Of a stretch of DNA of 64,000 nt, positions 1 through 9,317 are shown piece by piece. The notes beneath the pieces are model-generated. The model was not told the origin of the DNA and did not search any database. It was given only the letters and a program-made list of their open reading frames with translations. The DNA comes from Nitrosospira multiformis (GTDB lineage Bacteria > Pseudomonadota > Gammaproteobacteria > Burkholderiales > Nitrosomonadaceae), in assembly GCF_900110185.1 (NCBI RefSeq), contig NZ_FOCT01000011.1, positions 50,110-114,109 of the forward strand, in the 5' to 3' direction. A program made the translations under genes and the position numbers. The number at the start of each line of letters is the position of its first letter. Position 1 is the stretch's first letter.

Positions 1-65
1 CGTGGTTGGGATATGAGGATCCTTATGCAGGATATCAGCCGGCGGAAGCGGTTGATTGTGGATAA
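1..65 (+). CDS. ybeY: YbeY endoribonuclease, C-terminal end only
   Basis: Only the last 20 codons lie in the window, in the frame starting at base 3 and ending with TAA at 63-65. The tail begins WLGYEDPYAG, which resembles the LGFxDPY ending of YbeY, the metal-dependent RNase of 16S rRNA maturation and ribosome quality control. The position just upstream of corC matches the common phoH-ybeY-corC order. The identification rests on this short motif plus context. Confidence 0.55.
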   Translation, partial: WLGYEDPYAGYQPAEAVDCG

Positions 66-137
66 TGCGAGCACTGTTGATGGTTGACCGCGAGCTTTCA
101 ATGGATTGGATTTTTATGGCTATGTTAACTTTTACAA

Positions 138-974
138 ATGGATGATCCTCCCCAACCTGGCTGGCTGGAACGCATAAGTGGCATGCTCCTGCGCGAACCG
201 GGAAACCGGGTCCAATTGATGGCCCTGCTGCATGCCGCGTACGAACGCAATTTATTCGATTCCGATGCGTTGAGCATGATAGAAGGTGTAATACAGGTAT
301 CTGAGATCCAGGCACGCGACATCATGGTTCCCCGCTCGCAGATGGATGTCATAGACATCAGCGATCCACCCGAGAAATTCATCCCCGATGTGATCGAGAA
401 AGCGCATTCGCGTTTTCCGGTTACCGAAAATGACAAAAACAATGTTATCGGTATATTGCTGGCAAAGGATCTGCTGCGGTATTACGCGGCAGAGGAAGAG
501 TTTGACGTGCGCGACATGTTGCGACCGGTGGTATTCATTCCTGAATCCAAACGCCTCAATGTCCTGCTTCGCGACTTTCGTACCAATCGCAATCACATCG
601 CCATCGTCGTGGACGAGTATGGAGGCGTTGCAGGATTGCTGACGATCGAAGACGTGCTGGAGCAGATTGTCGGCGATATCGAGGATGAACATGATTTCGA
701 CGAGGTGGAAGACAACATTGTGCAGACGCCAAGCGGTCATTACCGGGTCAAGGCGATTACCGAGATCGCGGATTTCAATGAAAGACTTGAAACGGAATTA
801 AACGAATCCGACTATGATACGATCGGAGGTCTAGTATTGCACGAATTTGGACGCCTGCCGAAACGAGGTGAATCAGTCATTGTCGGAGGTTTCAAGTTCA
901 CGGTGCTTCGCGCGGACAGCCGCAGATTGCATACCCTGCTGGTGGAAAGAAGCAACGGCCAGATCGAGCAATAG
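138..974 (+). CDS. corC: CorC/HlyC-family CBS-domain protein
   Basis: A 278-residue cytoplasmic protein with two tandem CBS domains (about residues 55-170, including IMVPRSQMDVID and VVDEYGGVAGLLTIEDVLEQIVGDIEDE) and a C-terminal CorC_HlyC domain (about 195-275, with DYDTIGGLVLHEFGRLP). CorC is linked to magnesium and cobalt efflux and may bind adenine nucleotides through the CBS pair. Length is normal for the short form without a membrane domain. No clear Shine-Dalgarno precedes ATG 138. In many proteobacteria lnt follows corC; here it does not. Confidence 0.9.
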   Translation: MDDPPQPGWLERISGMLLREPGNRVQLMALLHAAYERNLFDSDALSMIEGVIQVSEIQARDIMVPRSQMDVIDISDPPEKFIPDVIEKAHSRFPVTENDKNNVIGILLAKDLLRYYAAEEEFDVRDMLRPVVFIPESKRLNVLLRDFRTNRNHIAIVVDEYGGVAGLLTIEDVLEQIVGDIEDEHDFDEVEDNIVQTPSGHYRVKAITEIADFNERLETELNESDYDTIGGLVLHEFGRLPKRGESVIVGGFKFTVLRADSRRLHTLLVERSNGQIEQ

Positions 975-1032
975 GATGCGGCAGGGTTTCAAAAAAATGA
1001 TTGAGATCAGACCGGGCAGGAACAAGTCCGGG

Positions 1033-1560
1033 ATGCAGGACAACCTTGAAGCAAGCAGTACAAACCCGGACCGATGCGTGGTCAGCGAGATGCAGCAAGA
1101 GCCGCCGCTGGTGGAAGTGGTCATCGAGGTTCCGCGCGGGAGTTTTATCAAACGCGGCTCCACCGGAAAAGTGGATTTTATCTCACCCCTGCCTTGCCCG
1201 TTCAACTACGGCTCACTCCCGGACTATCTCGGCCTCGATGGCGATCTCCTGGATGCACTGGTGCTCGGTCCCCGTTTGCCTGCTGGCACCCGCGTACGGG
1301 CAAAGGCTTGGGGTGCCATTCGCATGGTGGATCACGGCATGCTGGATGACAAGCTTATCTGTAGCGACTTGCCGCTGGACATATTGCAGCGCCAGAAAGT
1401 GCTGCGATTTTTTCGATTCTATGCAAAATGCAAAGGACTGCTCAATGTGGCGCGTGGCCGGTTAGGGCGAAACGCGTGTGAAGGCTGGCGTGACGCGACT
1501 CAGGCGATTGCAAGGGCACGGCCGTGCGGTAGCTCCCCGCGCCTTCCGCTACCCCGCTGA
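1033..1560 (+). CDS. divergent inorganic pyrophosphatase-like protein
   Basis: A soluble pyrophosphatase fold is suggested by EVVIEVPRGSFIKR, then NYGSLPDYLGLDGDLLDALVLG, whose aspartates match the metal-binding DGDxxD cluster, then GAIRMVDHGMLDDKL with the second acidic pair. The enzyme family hydrolyses pyrophosphate to drive biosynthesis. Parts of the classical active site look changed: the KYEID segment is RGSTGKVDF here, and the arginine before the CNYG motif is missing. The start is uncertain: ATG at 976, 997, 1033 and 1090 are in frame, and 1033 has an AGGA upstream. The gene follows corC closely. Activity is not assured. Confidence 0.7.
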   Translation: MQDNLEASSTNPDRCVVSEMQQEPPLVEVVIEVPRGSFIKRGSTGKVDFISPLPCPFNYGSLPDYLGLDGDLLDALVLGPRLPAGTRVRAKAWGAIRMVDHGMLDDKLICSDLPLDILQRQKVLRFFRFYAKCKGLLNVARGRLGRNACEGWRDATQAIARARPCGSSPRLPLPR

Positions 1561-1649
1561 CTGCTCCCCTTTGTCGATTTTGCCAAGTTGCGGGGAACAT
1601 GGCAGAATTGCGCCCCTTATAAATTTCCCCTGTTCAGCCTGCTCCCGTC

Positions 1650-3572
1650 ATGCCTCTGCTCACGCTTGAAAAAACGAGTCTGGCCTTCGGCCACCATGCC
1701 TTGCTCGACCGAGTGGATCTGCAGCTCGATCCCGGTGAGCGCCTGGCGCTCATCGGCAGGAACGGCGGGGGCAAGTCGAGTCTGCTACGCGTTCTCGCGG
1801 GCGAGATGCAACCGGATGACGGCAAGGTTTGGTATACCCCGGGACTGAAGCTCGCCTATGTCCCACAGGAACCGGAACTGGATCCTGATCTCACAGTATT
1901 TCAGGAAGTAGCGAAGGGATTGGGGTCAGTCAGCAAGATGCTGATCCAGTATCATGAGGCGTCTCATTTACTGAGCGACGGTGCAGGTAATACCGACGCT
2001 CTTCTAGCGCGACTGGCGAAACTCCAGGCCGAGCTGGAAGCACAGGATGGCTGGCGTATCCAGGCAAGAGTGGAAACCGCCATCGGCAAGCTTGATCTTC
2101 CTGCCGATGCCTTGATCAGGCAACTTTCCGGGGGACAGAAAAAGCGGGTGGCACTGGCACGCGCCCTGGTGATATCGCCCGAGGTGCTGTTGCTGGATGA
2201 GCCGACCAACCATCTGGATTTTCTGGCAATCGAATGGCTGGAAGGATTGCTCAAGGATTTTTCGGGGAGTGTCGTATTCGTCACTCATGACCGCCGCTTC
2301 CTCACCCATGTGGCTACTCGCATCGTCGAACTCGATCGGGGAAAGCTGACGAGCTTTCCAGGCGATTTTTCCGCATACCAGCGAAAGAAGATGGAGATGC
2401 TCGAAGTCGAGGCGATCCATAATCAGAAATTCGATAAGGTGCTGGCGCAGGAAGAGATCTGGATACGTAAAGGGGTGCAGGCGCGTTGCACGCGTAACGA
2501 GGGGCGGGTGCGACGGCTCGAAGCCCTGCGGCAGGAGCGCGCTGCCCGGCGCGAGCAGGCGGGAAAGGTTAGCTTAAGCCTGGAAGAAGGCATTAAATCC
2601 GGGCGAATGGTGGCGGAACTAGAGCATGTCAGCAAAAGCTACGGAAGCAAAGCGGTTATCAAGGATTTTTCGTGCCGGATCATGCGTGGAGACCGCGTCG
2701 GACTGCTCGGACCCAACGGTGCTGGAAAATCCACGCTGCTCAAACTGATCCTGGGCGAGTTGCAGCCGGACAGCGGTAGCGTCCGGCTAGGCACGAAAGT
2801 AGCCGTTGCCTACTTCGACCAGATGCGGGAGCAGCTCAATGAGGATGCAAGCCTGGTCGATACCATCAGTCAAGGCTCGGATTTCATCGATATCGGGGGT
2901 ACCAGAAAGCATGTCATCAGCTATCTGGAAGATTTCCTGTTCGCTCCGCAGCGGGCACGCTCGCCCGTAAAATCGCTTTCCGGCGGCGAACGCAACCGGT
3001 TGCTGCTGGCAAGGCTGTTCACTCGTCCCGCCAATGTGCTGGTTCTCGATGAACCGACCAACGACCTTGATATCGAAACGCTGGAACTGCTTGAAGCATT
3101 GCTGCAGAATTACTCGGGAACGCTCTTCCTGGTAAGCCACGACCGCGAATTTCTCGACAATGTGGTAACCCAGGTAATTGCCTTCGAGGGAGAGGGCATA
3201 TTACGGGAATATATTGGCGGTTACGAGGATTGGATGCGCGCCAGAAGTTTTCAGAAGACAGCAGGCAGACAGCCGGTTCCCAAGCCATCTCAACCGGCAC
3301 CTCTTAAAGCATGCGCGACCCCACCTTCCGTTAAACTGGGATACAAGGAAACCCGCGAACTTGAGGAATTGCCTGGAAGGATCGAACTCCTGGAGAAGGA
3401 GCAGGCGGAGGTCTCCCGTCAGTTATGTTTGCCGAATATCTACCGTGATTCTCCGGAAAAAGCTGCTGTGTTGCAGCGGCGCTTTACCGCGATTGAGGAG
3501 GAGCTGACGAATTGTCTTACCCGGTGGGAGGAACTCGAAGTGAAAAACTCTGCCGCAGGACAGAAAAAATAA
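1650..3572 (+). CDS. uup: ABC-F family ATPase Uup
   Basis: A 640-residue soluble protein with two ABC ATPase cassettes and no membrane segments. The first has Walker A GRNGGGKSS (residues 36-44), signature LSGGQKKRVALARAL and Walker B LLLDEPTNHLD. The second has GPNGAGKST, LSGGERNRLLLARLF and LVLDEPTNDLD. A charged C-terminal coiled coil (about 560-635) matches Uup rather than EttA. ABC-F proteins act on ribosomes; Uup also affects branched DNA and transposon excision. Starts at ATG 1650. A modest hairpin follows the stop. Confidence 0.93.
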   Translation: MPLLTLEKTSLAFGHHALLDRVDLQLDPGERLALIGRNGGGKSSLLRVLAGEMQPDDGKVWYTPGLKLAYVPQEPELDPDLTVFQEVAKGLGSVSKMLIQYHEASHLLSDGAGNTDALLARLAKLQAELEAQDGWRIQARVETAIGKLDLPADALIRQLSGGQKKRVALARALVISPEVLLLDEPTNHLDFLAIEWLEGLLKDFSGSVVFVTHDRRFLTHVATRIVELDRGKLTSFPGDFSAYQRKKMEMLEVEAIHNQKFDKVLAQEEIWIRKGVQARCTRNEGRVRRLEALRQERAARREQAGKVSLSLEEGIKSGRMVAELEHVSKSYGSKAVIKDFSCRIMRGDRVGLLGPNGAGKSTLLKLILGELQPDSGSVRLGTKVAVAYFDQMREQLNEDASLVDTISQGSDFIDIGGTRKHVISYLEDFLFAPQRARSPVKSLSGGERNRLLLARLFTRPANVLVLDEPTNDLDIETLELLEALLQNYSGTLFLVSHDREFLDNVVTQVIAFEGEGILREYIGGYEDWMRARSFQKTAGRQPVPKPSQPAPLKACATPPSVKLGYKETRELEELPGRIELLEKEQAEVSRQLCLPNIYRDSPEKAAVLQRRFTAIEEELTNCLTRWEELEVKNSAAGQKK

Positions 3573-3590
3573 CGGTAAGTTCCCGTTATT
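3568..3590 (+). terminator. hairpin after uup
   Basis: Perfect 8-bp inverted repeat AATAACGG / CCGTTATT (3568-3575 and 3583-3590) overlapping the uup stop codon. The tract after it is only moderately T-rich, so a terminator is plausible but not strong. Confidence 0.45.
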
Positions 3591-3661
3591 CTAGCGTTTT
3601 ATTCATTGACCAGAAATGGCACATCGTTTAGAGTCGCTCTTTTTGTAAAGAGGGACTGATA

Positions 3662-3991
3662 ATGAAAAGACCTGCAATAGTCAGTTTACTTGCATGCGGA
3701 TTGCTTCTCGCGCTGGCGGGCACTGCTCAGGCAGTAGGTAATCCGGAGGCAGGAAAGCAGAAGAATGCCATGTGCATCGGCTGCCATGGAATAGAAGGAT
3801 ACCGGACATCCTATCCTACTGTATATCACGTGCCGAGACTCGGCGGTCAGCATGCTGAATATCTGGTAAAAGCCCTGCAAGCATACAAGACCGGGGCACG
3901 TAATCACCCCAGCATGAAGGGAATAGCGGCCTCATTGTCTCAACAGGATATGGAAGATCTGGCCGCGTACTATGCCGGCGCTGGCAAATAA
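3662..3991 (+). CDS. periplasmic class I cytochrome c (c553-like)
   Basis: A 109-residue protein with a signal peptide (residues 1-24, ending AQA) and one haem-binding motif CIGCH (C38, C41, H42). A methionine in HPSMKG is the likely sixth haem ligand. Small cytochromes of this type carry single electrons in the periplasm, for example from a bc1 complex or dehydrogenase to a terminal oxidase. AGAGGGA gives a fair ribosome binding site before ATG 3662. A similar cytochrome gene follows 28 bases downstream, so the pair is probably co-transcribed. Confidence 0.9.
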   Translation: MKRPAIVSLLACGLLLALAGTAQAVGNPEAGKQKNAMCIGCHGIEGYRTSYPTVYHVPRLGGQHAEYLVKALQAYKTGARNHPSMKGIAASLSQQDMEDLAAYYAGAGK

Positions 3992-4019
3992 CAACCACTG
4001 ACCAAGCAAGGAAAGCCTC

Positions 4020-4346
4020 ATGAAACATCTTATTATTGGCGCTGCAAGCGCAGCCTTAATGCTGATTTCCAGCCAGGGAATGGCAACGGATATAGAAGCG
4101 GGAAAGAAAAAAGCGGCGGAGGTATGTGCCGCCTGTCACGGTCCGGATGGCAATAGTCCTGCGCCGGCGTTTCCGATACTGGCCGGGCAACAGGCGAGTT
4201 ACCTCGCAAAGACCTTGAATGAGTATAAATCCGGGGTTCGACAAGACCCTGTGATGGCAGGTATGGCGGCAGCTCTGAGCAAGGAAGATATCGAAAACGT
4301 GGCTGCTTACTTTGCCAGCCAAAAAGGCCTCAAAACGAAGTATTGA
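4020..4346 (+). CDS. periplasmic class I cytochrome c (c553-like), second copy
   Basis: A 108-residue protein with a signal peptide (about residues 1-22) and haem motif CAACH (C36, C39, H40), with a likely methionine ligand in DPVMAGM. It aligns along its length with the cytochrome encoded just upstream (shared Y-x-x-K-x-L and A-A-x-L-S-x-x-D patterns), which suggests an old tandem duplication. AAGGAAAG precedes ATG 4020. Its electron partner cannot be read from the sequence; ammonia oxidisers have many such carriers. Confidence 0.9.
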   Translation: MKHLIIGAASAALMLISSQGMATDIEAGKKKAAEVCAACHGPDGNSPAPAFPILAGQQASYLAKTLNEYKSGVRQDPVMAGMAAALSKEDIENVAAYFASQKGLKTKY

Positions 4347-4529
4347 TTGGAATCTCTGAATAAAGTCCCGCGGGTGCTTCAATGCGCTCCGCGGAGAACT
4401 TGTTCGGAGGCTTGCCCAAAGGCCTTCGGGACGGAAGGGCACGGGTGAGAAAATAGCAGGTAACTTTCTTGCCCGCTTGTCTGACACTCGCATAACCCGC
4501 CGAAGCATCCGCCCGCATCGCTTCGAATA

Positions 4530-4961
4530 TCAAATTCCCTGTCTATCCAGGCATTCGAAATAAACCATAACGTCATACGTGGTCTGGTTTCGTTGTGCCT
4601 GCCAGATCATTTCCGCCAGGCATTCCATGGTTTGGTGCATGGCTGCATGTTCATTGCCGGTTTTCTTCAGCAGACGCTCGAACCGCGCACGGATTCCTGC
4701 CGGTTGATCTATTGAAAGCTGCTCCTTGATGGCAATATGCATCCCCATGTGCAGAAACGGGTTGGTTTCGCCCATTTCCGGCAGATAATCCTTATCCTGA
4801 TGATGTTCCACATCATCAAGCAGCGCATGGTATTCCGGGTGCTGCAAAATCACCTCAAGCGCCATGTCCTCCATCGCGCTGAGCATTTCCCGTTGCTTGT
4901 ATTTGCGCCAGGTCTCGAAAAAAAATTGACGCGCCTGGTCTCTGGAAGGATTGAATATCAA
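4530..4961 (-). CDS. DUF1841 family protein
   Basis: A 143-residue cytoplasmic protein without signal or membrane segments, beginning MIFNPSRDQARQFFFETW, which matches the DUF1841 family common in beta- and gammaproteobacteria. It is rich in histidine, glutamate and methionine (LLDDVEHHQDKDYLP; NPFLHMGMHIAI). No biochemical role is established. It lies 5 bases after nth on the same strand and is probably in the pyrD-rnfB-nth transcription unit. Confidence 0.85.
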   Translation of the reverse strand: MIFNPSRDQARQFFFETWRKYKQREMLSAMEDMALEVILQHPEYHALLDDVEHHQDKDYLPEMGETNPFLHMGMHIAIKEQLSIDQPAGIRARFERLLKKTGNEHAAMHQTMECLAEMIWQAQRNQTTYDVMVYFECLDRQGI

Positions 4962-4966
4962 ATTTT

Positions 4967-5614
4967 TTAACGAGGAGTATCCTCAAAGTTTTTTGACTCG
5001 TATTCACACAGGTCGTTTATCAGGCAGATCGCGCATTTTGGTTTTCTTGCCACGCAGATGTAGCGCCCATGCAAAATCAACCAATGGTGGGCATCCTGGC
5101 GGAATTCTTTGGGGACGCACTTGAGGAGCTTTGACTCCACCTCCAGCACGTTCTTTCCCCTTGCAATTCCCGTACGATTGGCCACGCGGAAAATATGTGT
5201 ATCCACCGCAATAGTGGGCTGACCAAAGGCAGTATTCAATAACACATTTGCGGTCTTGCGCCCCACGCCGGGCAGTTTTTCCAGCTGCTCCCGCGTTTCG
5301 GGCACTTTTCCGCCATACTGCTCAATGAGTATGCGGCATGTTGCAAGGATGTTCCTTGCCTTTGTTTTGTACAAGCCGATGCTCTTGATGTATTCCCTCA
5401 ACGCTTCTTCCCCCATTGCAAGTATTGCCTCGGGTGTATTGGCCTTGGGAAAGAGCTTCCGGGTGGCAAGATTCACGCTTTTGTCGGTCGCCTGAGCGGA
5501 GAGCGCCACTGCTACCAGCAGTTCAAATGGGGAGTTGTACTCCAGCTCAGTGGTAGGATGAGGATTAGCGGCCCTGAAGCGGGTAAAAATCTCACGGCGT
5601 ATGCTTGAATTCAT
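4967..5614 (-). CDS. nth: endonuclease III (DNA glycosylase/AP lyase)
   Basis: A 215-residue base-excision repair enzyme that removes oxidised pyrimidines and cleaves the abasic site. The helix-hairpin-helix LPGVGRKTANVLL contains the catalytic lysine and is followed by the catalytic aspartate in VDTHIFR. Four cysteines near the C terminus (C-x6-C-x2-C-x5-C in CVARKPKCAICLINDLC) bind a [4Fe-4S] cluster. Length is normal. It is 3 bases downstream of the rnfB-like gene; nth beside rnf genes is a familiar arrangement. Confidence 0.95.
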   Translation of the reverse strand: MNSSIRREIFTRFRAANPHPTTELEYNSPFELLVAVALSAQATDKSVNLATRKLFPKANTPEAILAMGEEALREYIKSIGLYKTKARNILATCRILIEQYGGKVPETREQLEKLPGVGRKTANVLLNTAFGQPTIAVDTHIFRVANRTGIARGKNVLEVESKLLKCVPKEFRQDAHHWLILHGRYICVARKPKCAICLINDLCEYESKNFEDTPR

Positions 5615-5617
5615 GAA

Positions 5618-6379
5618 TCAGCGGGAAGAAATGTCTGACGTTCTGTCACTCCAGCCCTCCTTTTCTGATATTCCGGGCGACGCTTGTGCCTTGGCAGCCC
5701 TTGCGCGCTCAAGCGCCGCCTGAATGGTGACTTTTTTAAGACTGGCCGCGGATGATAAACTCGCCACGGTGGCTATTGCTTCGGTTCTTTTTGCCAGCCT
5801 TTCCTCCCTTCCCTGTTTCTCGCGTTCCAGCCGCTGCAACCGCAACTGGTAGCGCGCGCGTGCACGGTCGGCTGCTTTCTTTTTTTCCACCTTTTCCATT
5901 GCATAGTCTTGATGGTCCGGCTCAGTCCACGCAACGTGACCGCCGATCTCTGCGCCCGAAGAACGCTCCTTCGGGAGAACCATCTGGATGCAGTCTACCG
6001 GGCAGGGTTCCAGGCATAACGAGCAGGCGGTGCACTCCGCGGAAATAACCGTATGCATTTGTCTCGGCGCCCCCACAATCGCATCCACCGGGCAGACCTG
6101 TATGCATAAGGTACAACCTATGCAGATTTGCTCATCAATGAATGCCACCTCTTTCGGTTTGAACACGCCGTGAGCTGTATTCAAAGGAAGGGGCTCTAAC
6201 CTCAGCAGTCGAGCCAGTTGATGGATGCCGTCTTCTCCACCCGGGGGACATTGGTTGATCTGTGCCCGCCCCTCTGCAATTGCTTCGGCGTAAGGCCTGC
6301 AACCCGAAAACCCGCACTGGCGGCACTGGGTTTGCGGAAGGATGGCGTCAATTTCCTCTGCCAGAGAAATGTCTTTCAT
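5618..6379 (-). CDS. rnfB: RnfB-like iron-sulfur protein, not in an rnf operon
   Basis: A 253-residue protein with an Fe-S domain (C19, C22, C27, C44, motif CRQCGFSGC) followed by two [4Fe-4S] ferredoxin motifs (C86/C89/C92/C96 and C116/C119/C122/C126). The last 110 residues form a charged, Lys/Arg/Glu-rich tail. This matches the RnfB subunit of the Rnf/Rsx electron-transport complex, but it lacks a convincing N-terminal membrane helix, and no rnfA, C, D, G or E is nearby. It overlaps pyrD by 4 bases and precedes nth. Confidence 0.82.
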   Translation of the reverse strand: MKDISLAEEIDAILPQTQCRQCGFSGCRPYAEAIAEGRAQINQCPPGGEDGIHQLARLLRLEPLPLNTAHGVFKPKEVAFIDEQICIGCTLCIQVCPVDAIVGAPRQMHTVISAECTACSLCLEPCPVDCIQMVLPKERSSGAEIGGHVAWTEPDHQDYAMEKVEKKKAADRARARYQLRLQRLEREKQGREERLAKRTEAIATVASLSSAASLKKVTIQAALERARAAKAQASPGISEKEGWSDRTSDISSR

Positions 6380-7422
6380 GTCGAACTGGCGACATCGAGA
6401 CGTCCCTCATCTGCATTGCACAGTCCCTGTGCAATCTCACGTACGAGATGAGGACCGCGATAAACGAGGCCGCTGTATACCTGTATCAGACTGGCGCCCG
6501 CCTCGATTTTTTCGGTAGCGCCGGCCGCATCCATGATGCCGCCCACCCCGATAATGGGCAGAGCCCCTTGCAGGGCATGGTGGAGGCGCGCGACGACTGA
6601 AGTCGCGCGTTTTGCAAGCGGCGCGCCGCTCAATCCGCCAGCTTCCCGCGCATGGGGAAGTGTTTCCACACCTGCCCGGGAGAGGGTGGTATTGGTGGCA
6701 ATAACACCGTCAATCCGATGCTTCATCAACAGCGCGGCGATGGAATCGATTTCCGGCAACTCCAGGTCAGGAGCGATTTTCACCAGAAGTGGCGTGTATT
6801 TTCCATGTTCGTCAGCCAGACGCTGCTGATTCAGTTTCAGCGTGGCGAGCAGGGAATCCAGTTCTGTGGCCTGTTGCAGCTGCCGAAGATTAGGGGTATT
6901 TGGAGAAGAAATGTTGACGGTGATATAACTGGCGTAGCGATACGCCTTGCGCACGCATATCAGATAGTCATCCACGGCTTTTTCTACCGGGGTGTCGAAG
7001 TTTTTCCCGATGTTGATCCCCAGGATGCCTTTGTAGTCCATCGTCTTCACGTTTGCGACAAGACGCTCGATACCGTTATTATTGAAGCCCATGCGGTTGA
7101 TAATGGAATTTGCCCGCGGCAGGCGAAACAATCGGGGCCTCGGATTTCCCGGCTGTGGCCGGGGCGTGACCGTGCCAATTTCGATAAATCCGAATCCAAG
7201 GGCCGCCAGCGCGTCTATATGTTCGCCATTCTTGTCCAATCCCGCTGCCAGGCCGACAGGGTTGGGAAAAGTCAGCCCCATTATGCTGCGAGAACGGCAG
7301 GGCACGGGATGCGCATGGTAGAGCCCAAGCCGATGGGCCGTCTCCATCGCATTGAAGGCAATACGATGCGCGGTTTCGGGTTCGAGGGCAAATACCAGCG
7401 GACGGAGCAATGAGTAAAGCAT
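6376..7422 (-). CDS. pyrD: dihydroorotate dehydrogenase (quinone), class 2
   Basis: A 348-residue FMN enzyme that oxidises dihydroorotate to orotate in pyrimidine synthesis and passes electrons to quinone. The class 2 N-terminal membrane-association helices ([19 protein letters not shown]) are present. FMN and substrate motifs include [21 protein letters not shown] (with the catalytic-base serine region), ATNTT, and [11 protein letters not shown] near the C terminus. Length is normal. First gene of a minus-strand group with rnfB, nth and the DUF1841 gene. Confidence 0.95.
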   Translation of the reverse strand: MLYSLLRPLVFALEPETAHRIAFNAMETAHRLGLYHAHPVPCRSRSIMGLTFPNPVGLAAGLDKNGEHIDALAALGFGFIEIGTVTPRPQPGNPRPRLFRLPRANSIINRMGFNNNGIERLVANVKTMDYKGILGINIGKNFDTPVEKAVDDYLICVRKAYRYASYITVNISSPNTPNLRQLQQATELDSLLATLKLNQQRLADEHGKYTPLLVKIAPDLELPEIDSIAALLMKHRIDGVIATNTTLSRAGVETLPHAREAGGLSGAPLAKRATSVVARLHHALQGALPIIGVGGIMDAAGATEKIEAGASLIQVYSGLVYRGPHLVREIAQGLCNADEGRLDVASST

Positions 7423-7590
7423 CGTTCATTTTACCATTGCCGCCGGGGTGAACGCTTGTTACCTGATCCGGTCTATACGGGGTCTGTGATCCATGATAAC
7501 AGGCGGCAGGCGGAGCTCAGACGCCATGCCTGTCATATTGAAGACCCTACCGGGTGATATCGGTTGCATCAGTCTTGAACAGGAGCATTC

Positions 7591-8526
7591 ATGAAGTTGC
7601 AGCACCTTTCTCTGATCCTGGTTCTCATTTTATTTTCGGGAACTGCTCGCGCCGCCACATTATGGGACAAGTTCAATGATGAGTTGGAAACACTTTATCA
7701 GCAGGGAGACTATAAAGGGGCAGCGGTAGCGGCGAAGAAGGCGCTGCAAGCAGCAGAACAGGGGTTGGAGCCAGATCATCCGGATATCGCTACCAGTCTC
7801 AACAGCCTTGCCATGATCCATAGTGCTCAGGGGCACTATAAGGAGGCGGAGCCGCTTCTCAAGCGTGCGCAGGCAATTTTTGAAAAATCATTGGGCGCAG
7901 AAAGCCCGGAAGTAGCCGCAACGCTGAATAACCTGGCCATGCTGTACCGGAACAAAGGGGATTATGCGGAAGCCGAGTCGCTTTACAAGCGCGCGCTGGC
8001 GATCGATGAGAAAGCTTTCGGAGGGGAGCATCCTAACGTCGCTGCAAGCCTGAACAATCTGGCGCAGCTATATCAGGCGGAGGGACAATATCCTCAGGCC
8101 GAACCCCTCCTTAAACGGGCAGTGACAATATTGGAAAAAACGGGAGGCCCGCACCATCCCAACCTGGCCATGAGTCTCAACAATCTCGCCTTGCTTTACA
8201 ATGCTCAGAAGCAGTATGCGAAAGCTGAACCTTTATACAAGCGTGTATTTGCAATCACGAAAAGAGCTTTCGGGCCGAATCATCCCAACGTCGCCTTGAG
8301 TTTGAATAATCTCGGCGGACTGTATAAGGACCAGGGTAAATATCCTCACGCTGAACCGCTGTTTCGCCGTGCGCTGCTCATCTCGGAAGAAACGCTCGGC
8401 CCGGATCACCCGAATGTGGCGACGAGCCTGGAAAATCTGGCGCAGCTGTATAGGGAAATTGGTTATCCCCACAAGGCTGAGCCGCTGGCTAAACGGGCAG
8501 CGGCTATCCGGGCGGCAACGCGGTAA
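7591..8526 (+). CDS. secreted TPR (kinesin-light-chain type) repeat protein
   Basis: A 311-residue protein with a signal peptide (residues 1-22, ending ARA) and about six tandem 42-residue TPR units of the kinesin-light-chain type. Each unit carries a variant of HPxVAxSLNNLAxLY and YxxAEPLxKRAxxI. Such repeats bind protein partners; no catalytic domain is present. GAGCAT lies just before ATG 7591. It is a single gene, convergent with bpt 35 bases away. The partner and role are unknown, with a periplasmic location inferred from the signal peptide. Confidence 0.85.
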   Translation: MKLQHLSLILVLILFSGTARAATLWDKFNDELETLYQQGDYKGAAVAAKKALQAAEQGLEPDHPDIATSLNSLAMIHSAQGHYKEAEPLLKRAQAIFEKSLGAESPEVAATLNNLAMLYRNKGDYAEAESLYKRALAIDEKAFGGEHPNVAASLNNLAQLYQAEGQYPQAEPLLKRAVTILEKTGGPHHPNLAMSLNNLALLYNAQKQYAKAEPLYKRVFAITKRAFGPNHPNVALSLNNLGGLYKDQGKYPHAEPLFRRALLISEETLGPDHPNVATSLENLAQLYREIGYPHKAEPLAKRAAAIRAATR

Positions 8527-8561
8527 ATAAGCGATAAATTAAGCGGTGAATAAAGTGTGTT

Positions 8562-9317
8562 TCAGGGGGAGGTGCAGGCAGGGTAATCGGAGATATTTTC
8601 CAGAGGTTCCCATTGGCCATTGATTAACGCTTGCAACGGCCTGAATGCCGCTTTGTACGCCATTTTTCGACTATCCTTGATCCAGTAGCCGAGGTAAAGA
8701 TAAGGGAGCTTCAATTCACGGCACTGGTGCGCCTGCCACAAAATATTATAGGTACCAAAACTCGCGCCCGGTACATCCGGGTCGAAAAATGTATAGACCG
8801 ACGATATTCCGTCAGGCAGCTCATCGATGATGCTGACCATTCGTAAAACCCCGTTTTCCCGGAATTCCACCAGTTTCGAATCGACGTTGCTGGGCAGCAG
8901 AAAATGCCGGTACTGCTCGCGGCTATCCCGATCCATGCCGCCACCCGAGTGGCGCTGAGCCTGATAACGGAGATACAACGCGTAGTGATCGGGGTGATAA
9001 TATAAATCGTGCTGAGTCGCAACCAGATGCCGATGTCGATCCCAGGAACGGCGCTGGCTTCGGCGTGGCGCCAAGCTGTCAACTACCACCCGCACCGGAA
9101 GGCAGGCGCGGCAATTGTCGCAGAAAGGACGATAAGTAAAAGCCCCGCTGCGACGAAAACCAGCTTGTACGAGCCCGCCATAAACAATGGTGTCAATCAG
9201 ATGACTGGGAGTAGCTACCTGCGAGCGCGCCAGCTGCTCAGGGAGATAGCTGCATGGATAAGACGCGGTAGTGTAGAACTGCAGCGTGGATGCAGGAAGA
9301 TCATTTAACTTGCTCAT
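8562..9317 (-). CDS. bpt: aspartate/glutamate leucyltransferase
   Basis: A 251-residue aminoacyl-tRNA-protein transferase of the Ate1/Bpt family, which adds leucine to N-terminal Asp or Glu and marks proteins for ClpS/ClpAP degradation. The N-terminal cysteine motif [13 protein letters not shown] and the GNAT-like C-terminal part ([26 protein letters not shown]) are present. It overlaps the end of aat by 17 bases, so the two transferases are coupled. Length is normal. Confidence 0.93.
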   Translation of the reverse strand: MSKLNDLPASTLQFYTTASYPCSYLPEQLARSQVATPSHLIDTIVYGGLVQAGFRRSGAFTYRPFCDNCRACLPVRVVVDSLAPRRSQRRSWDRHRHLVATQHDLYYHPDHYALYLRYQAQRHSGGGMDRDSREQYRHFLLPSNVDSKLVEFRENGVLRMVSIIDELPDGISSVYTFFDPDVPGASFGTYNILWQAHQCRELKLPYLYLGYWIKDSRKMAYKAAFRPLQALINGQWEPLENISDYPACTSP

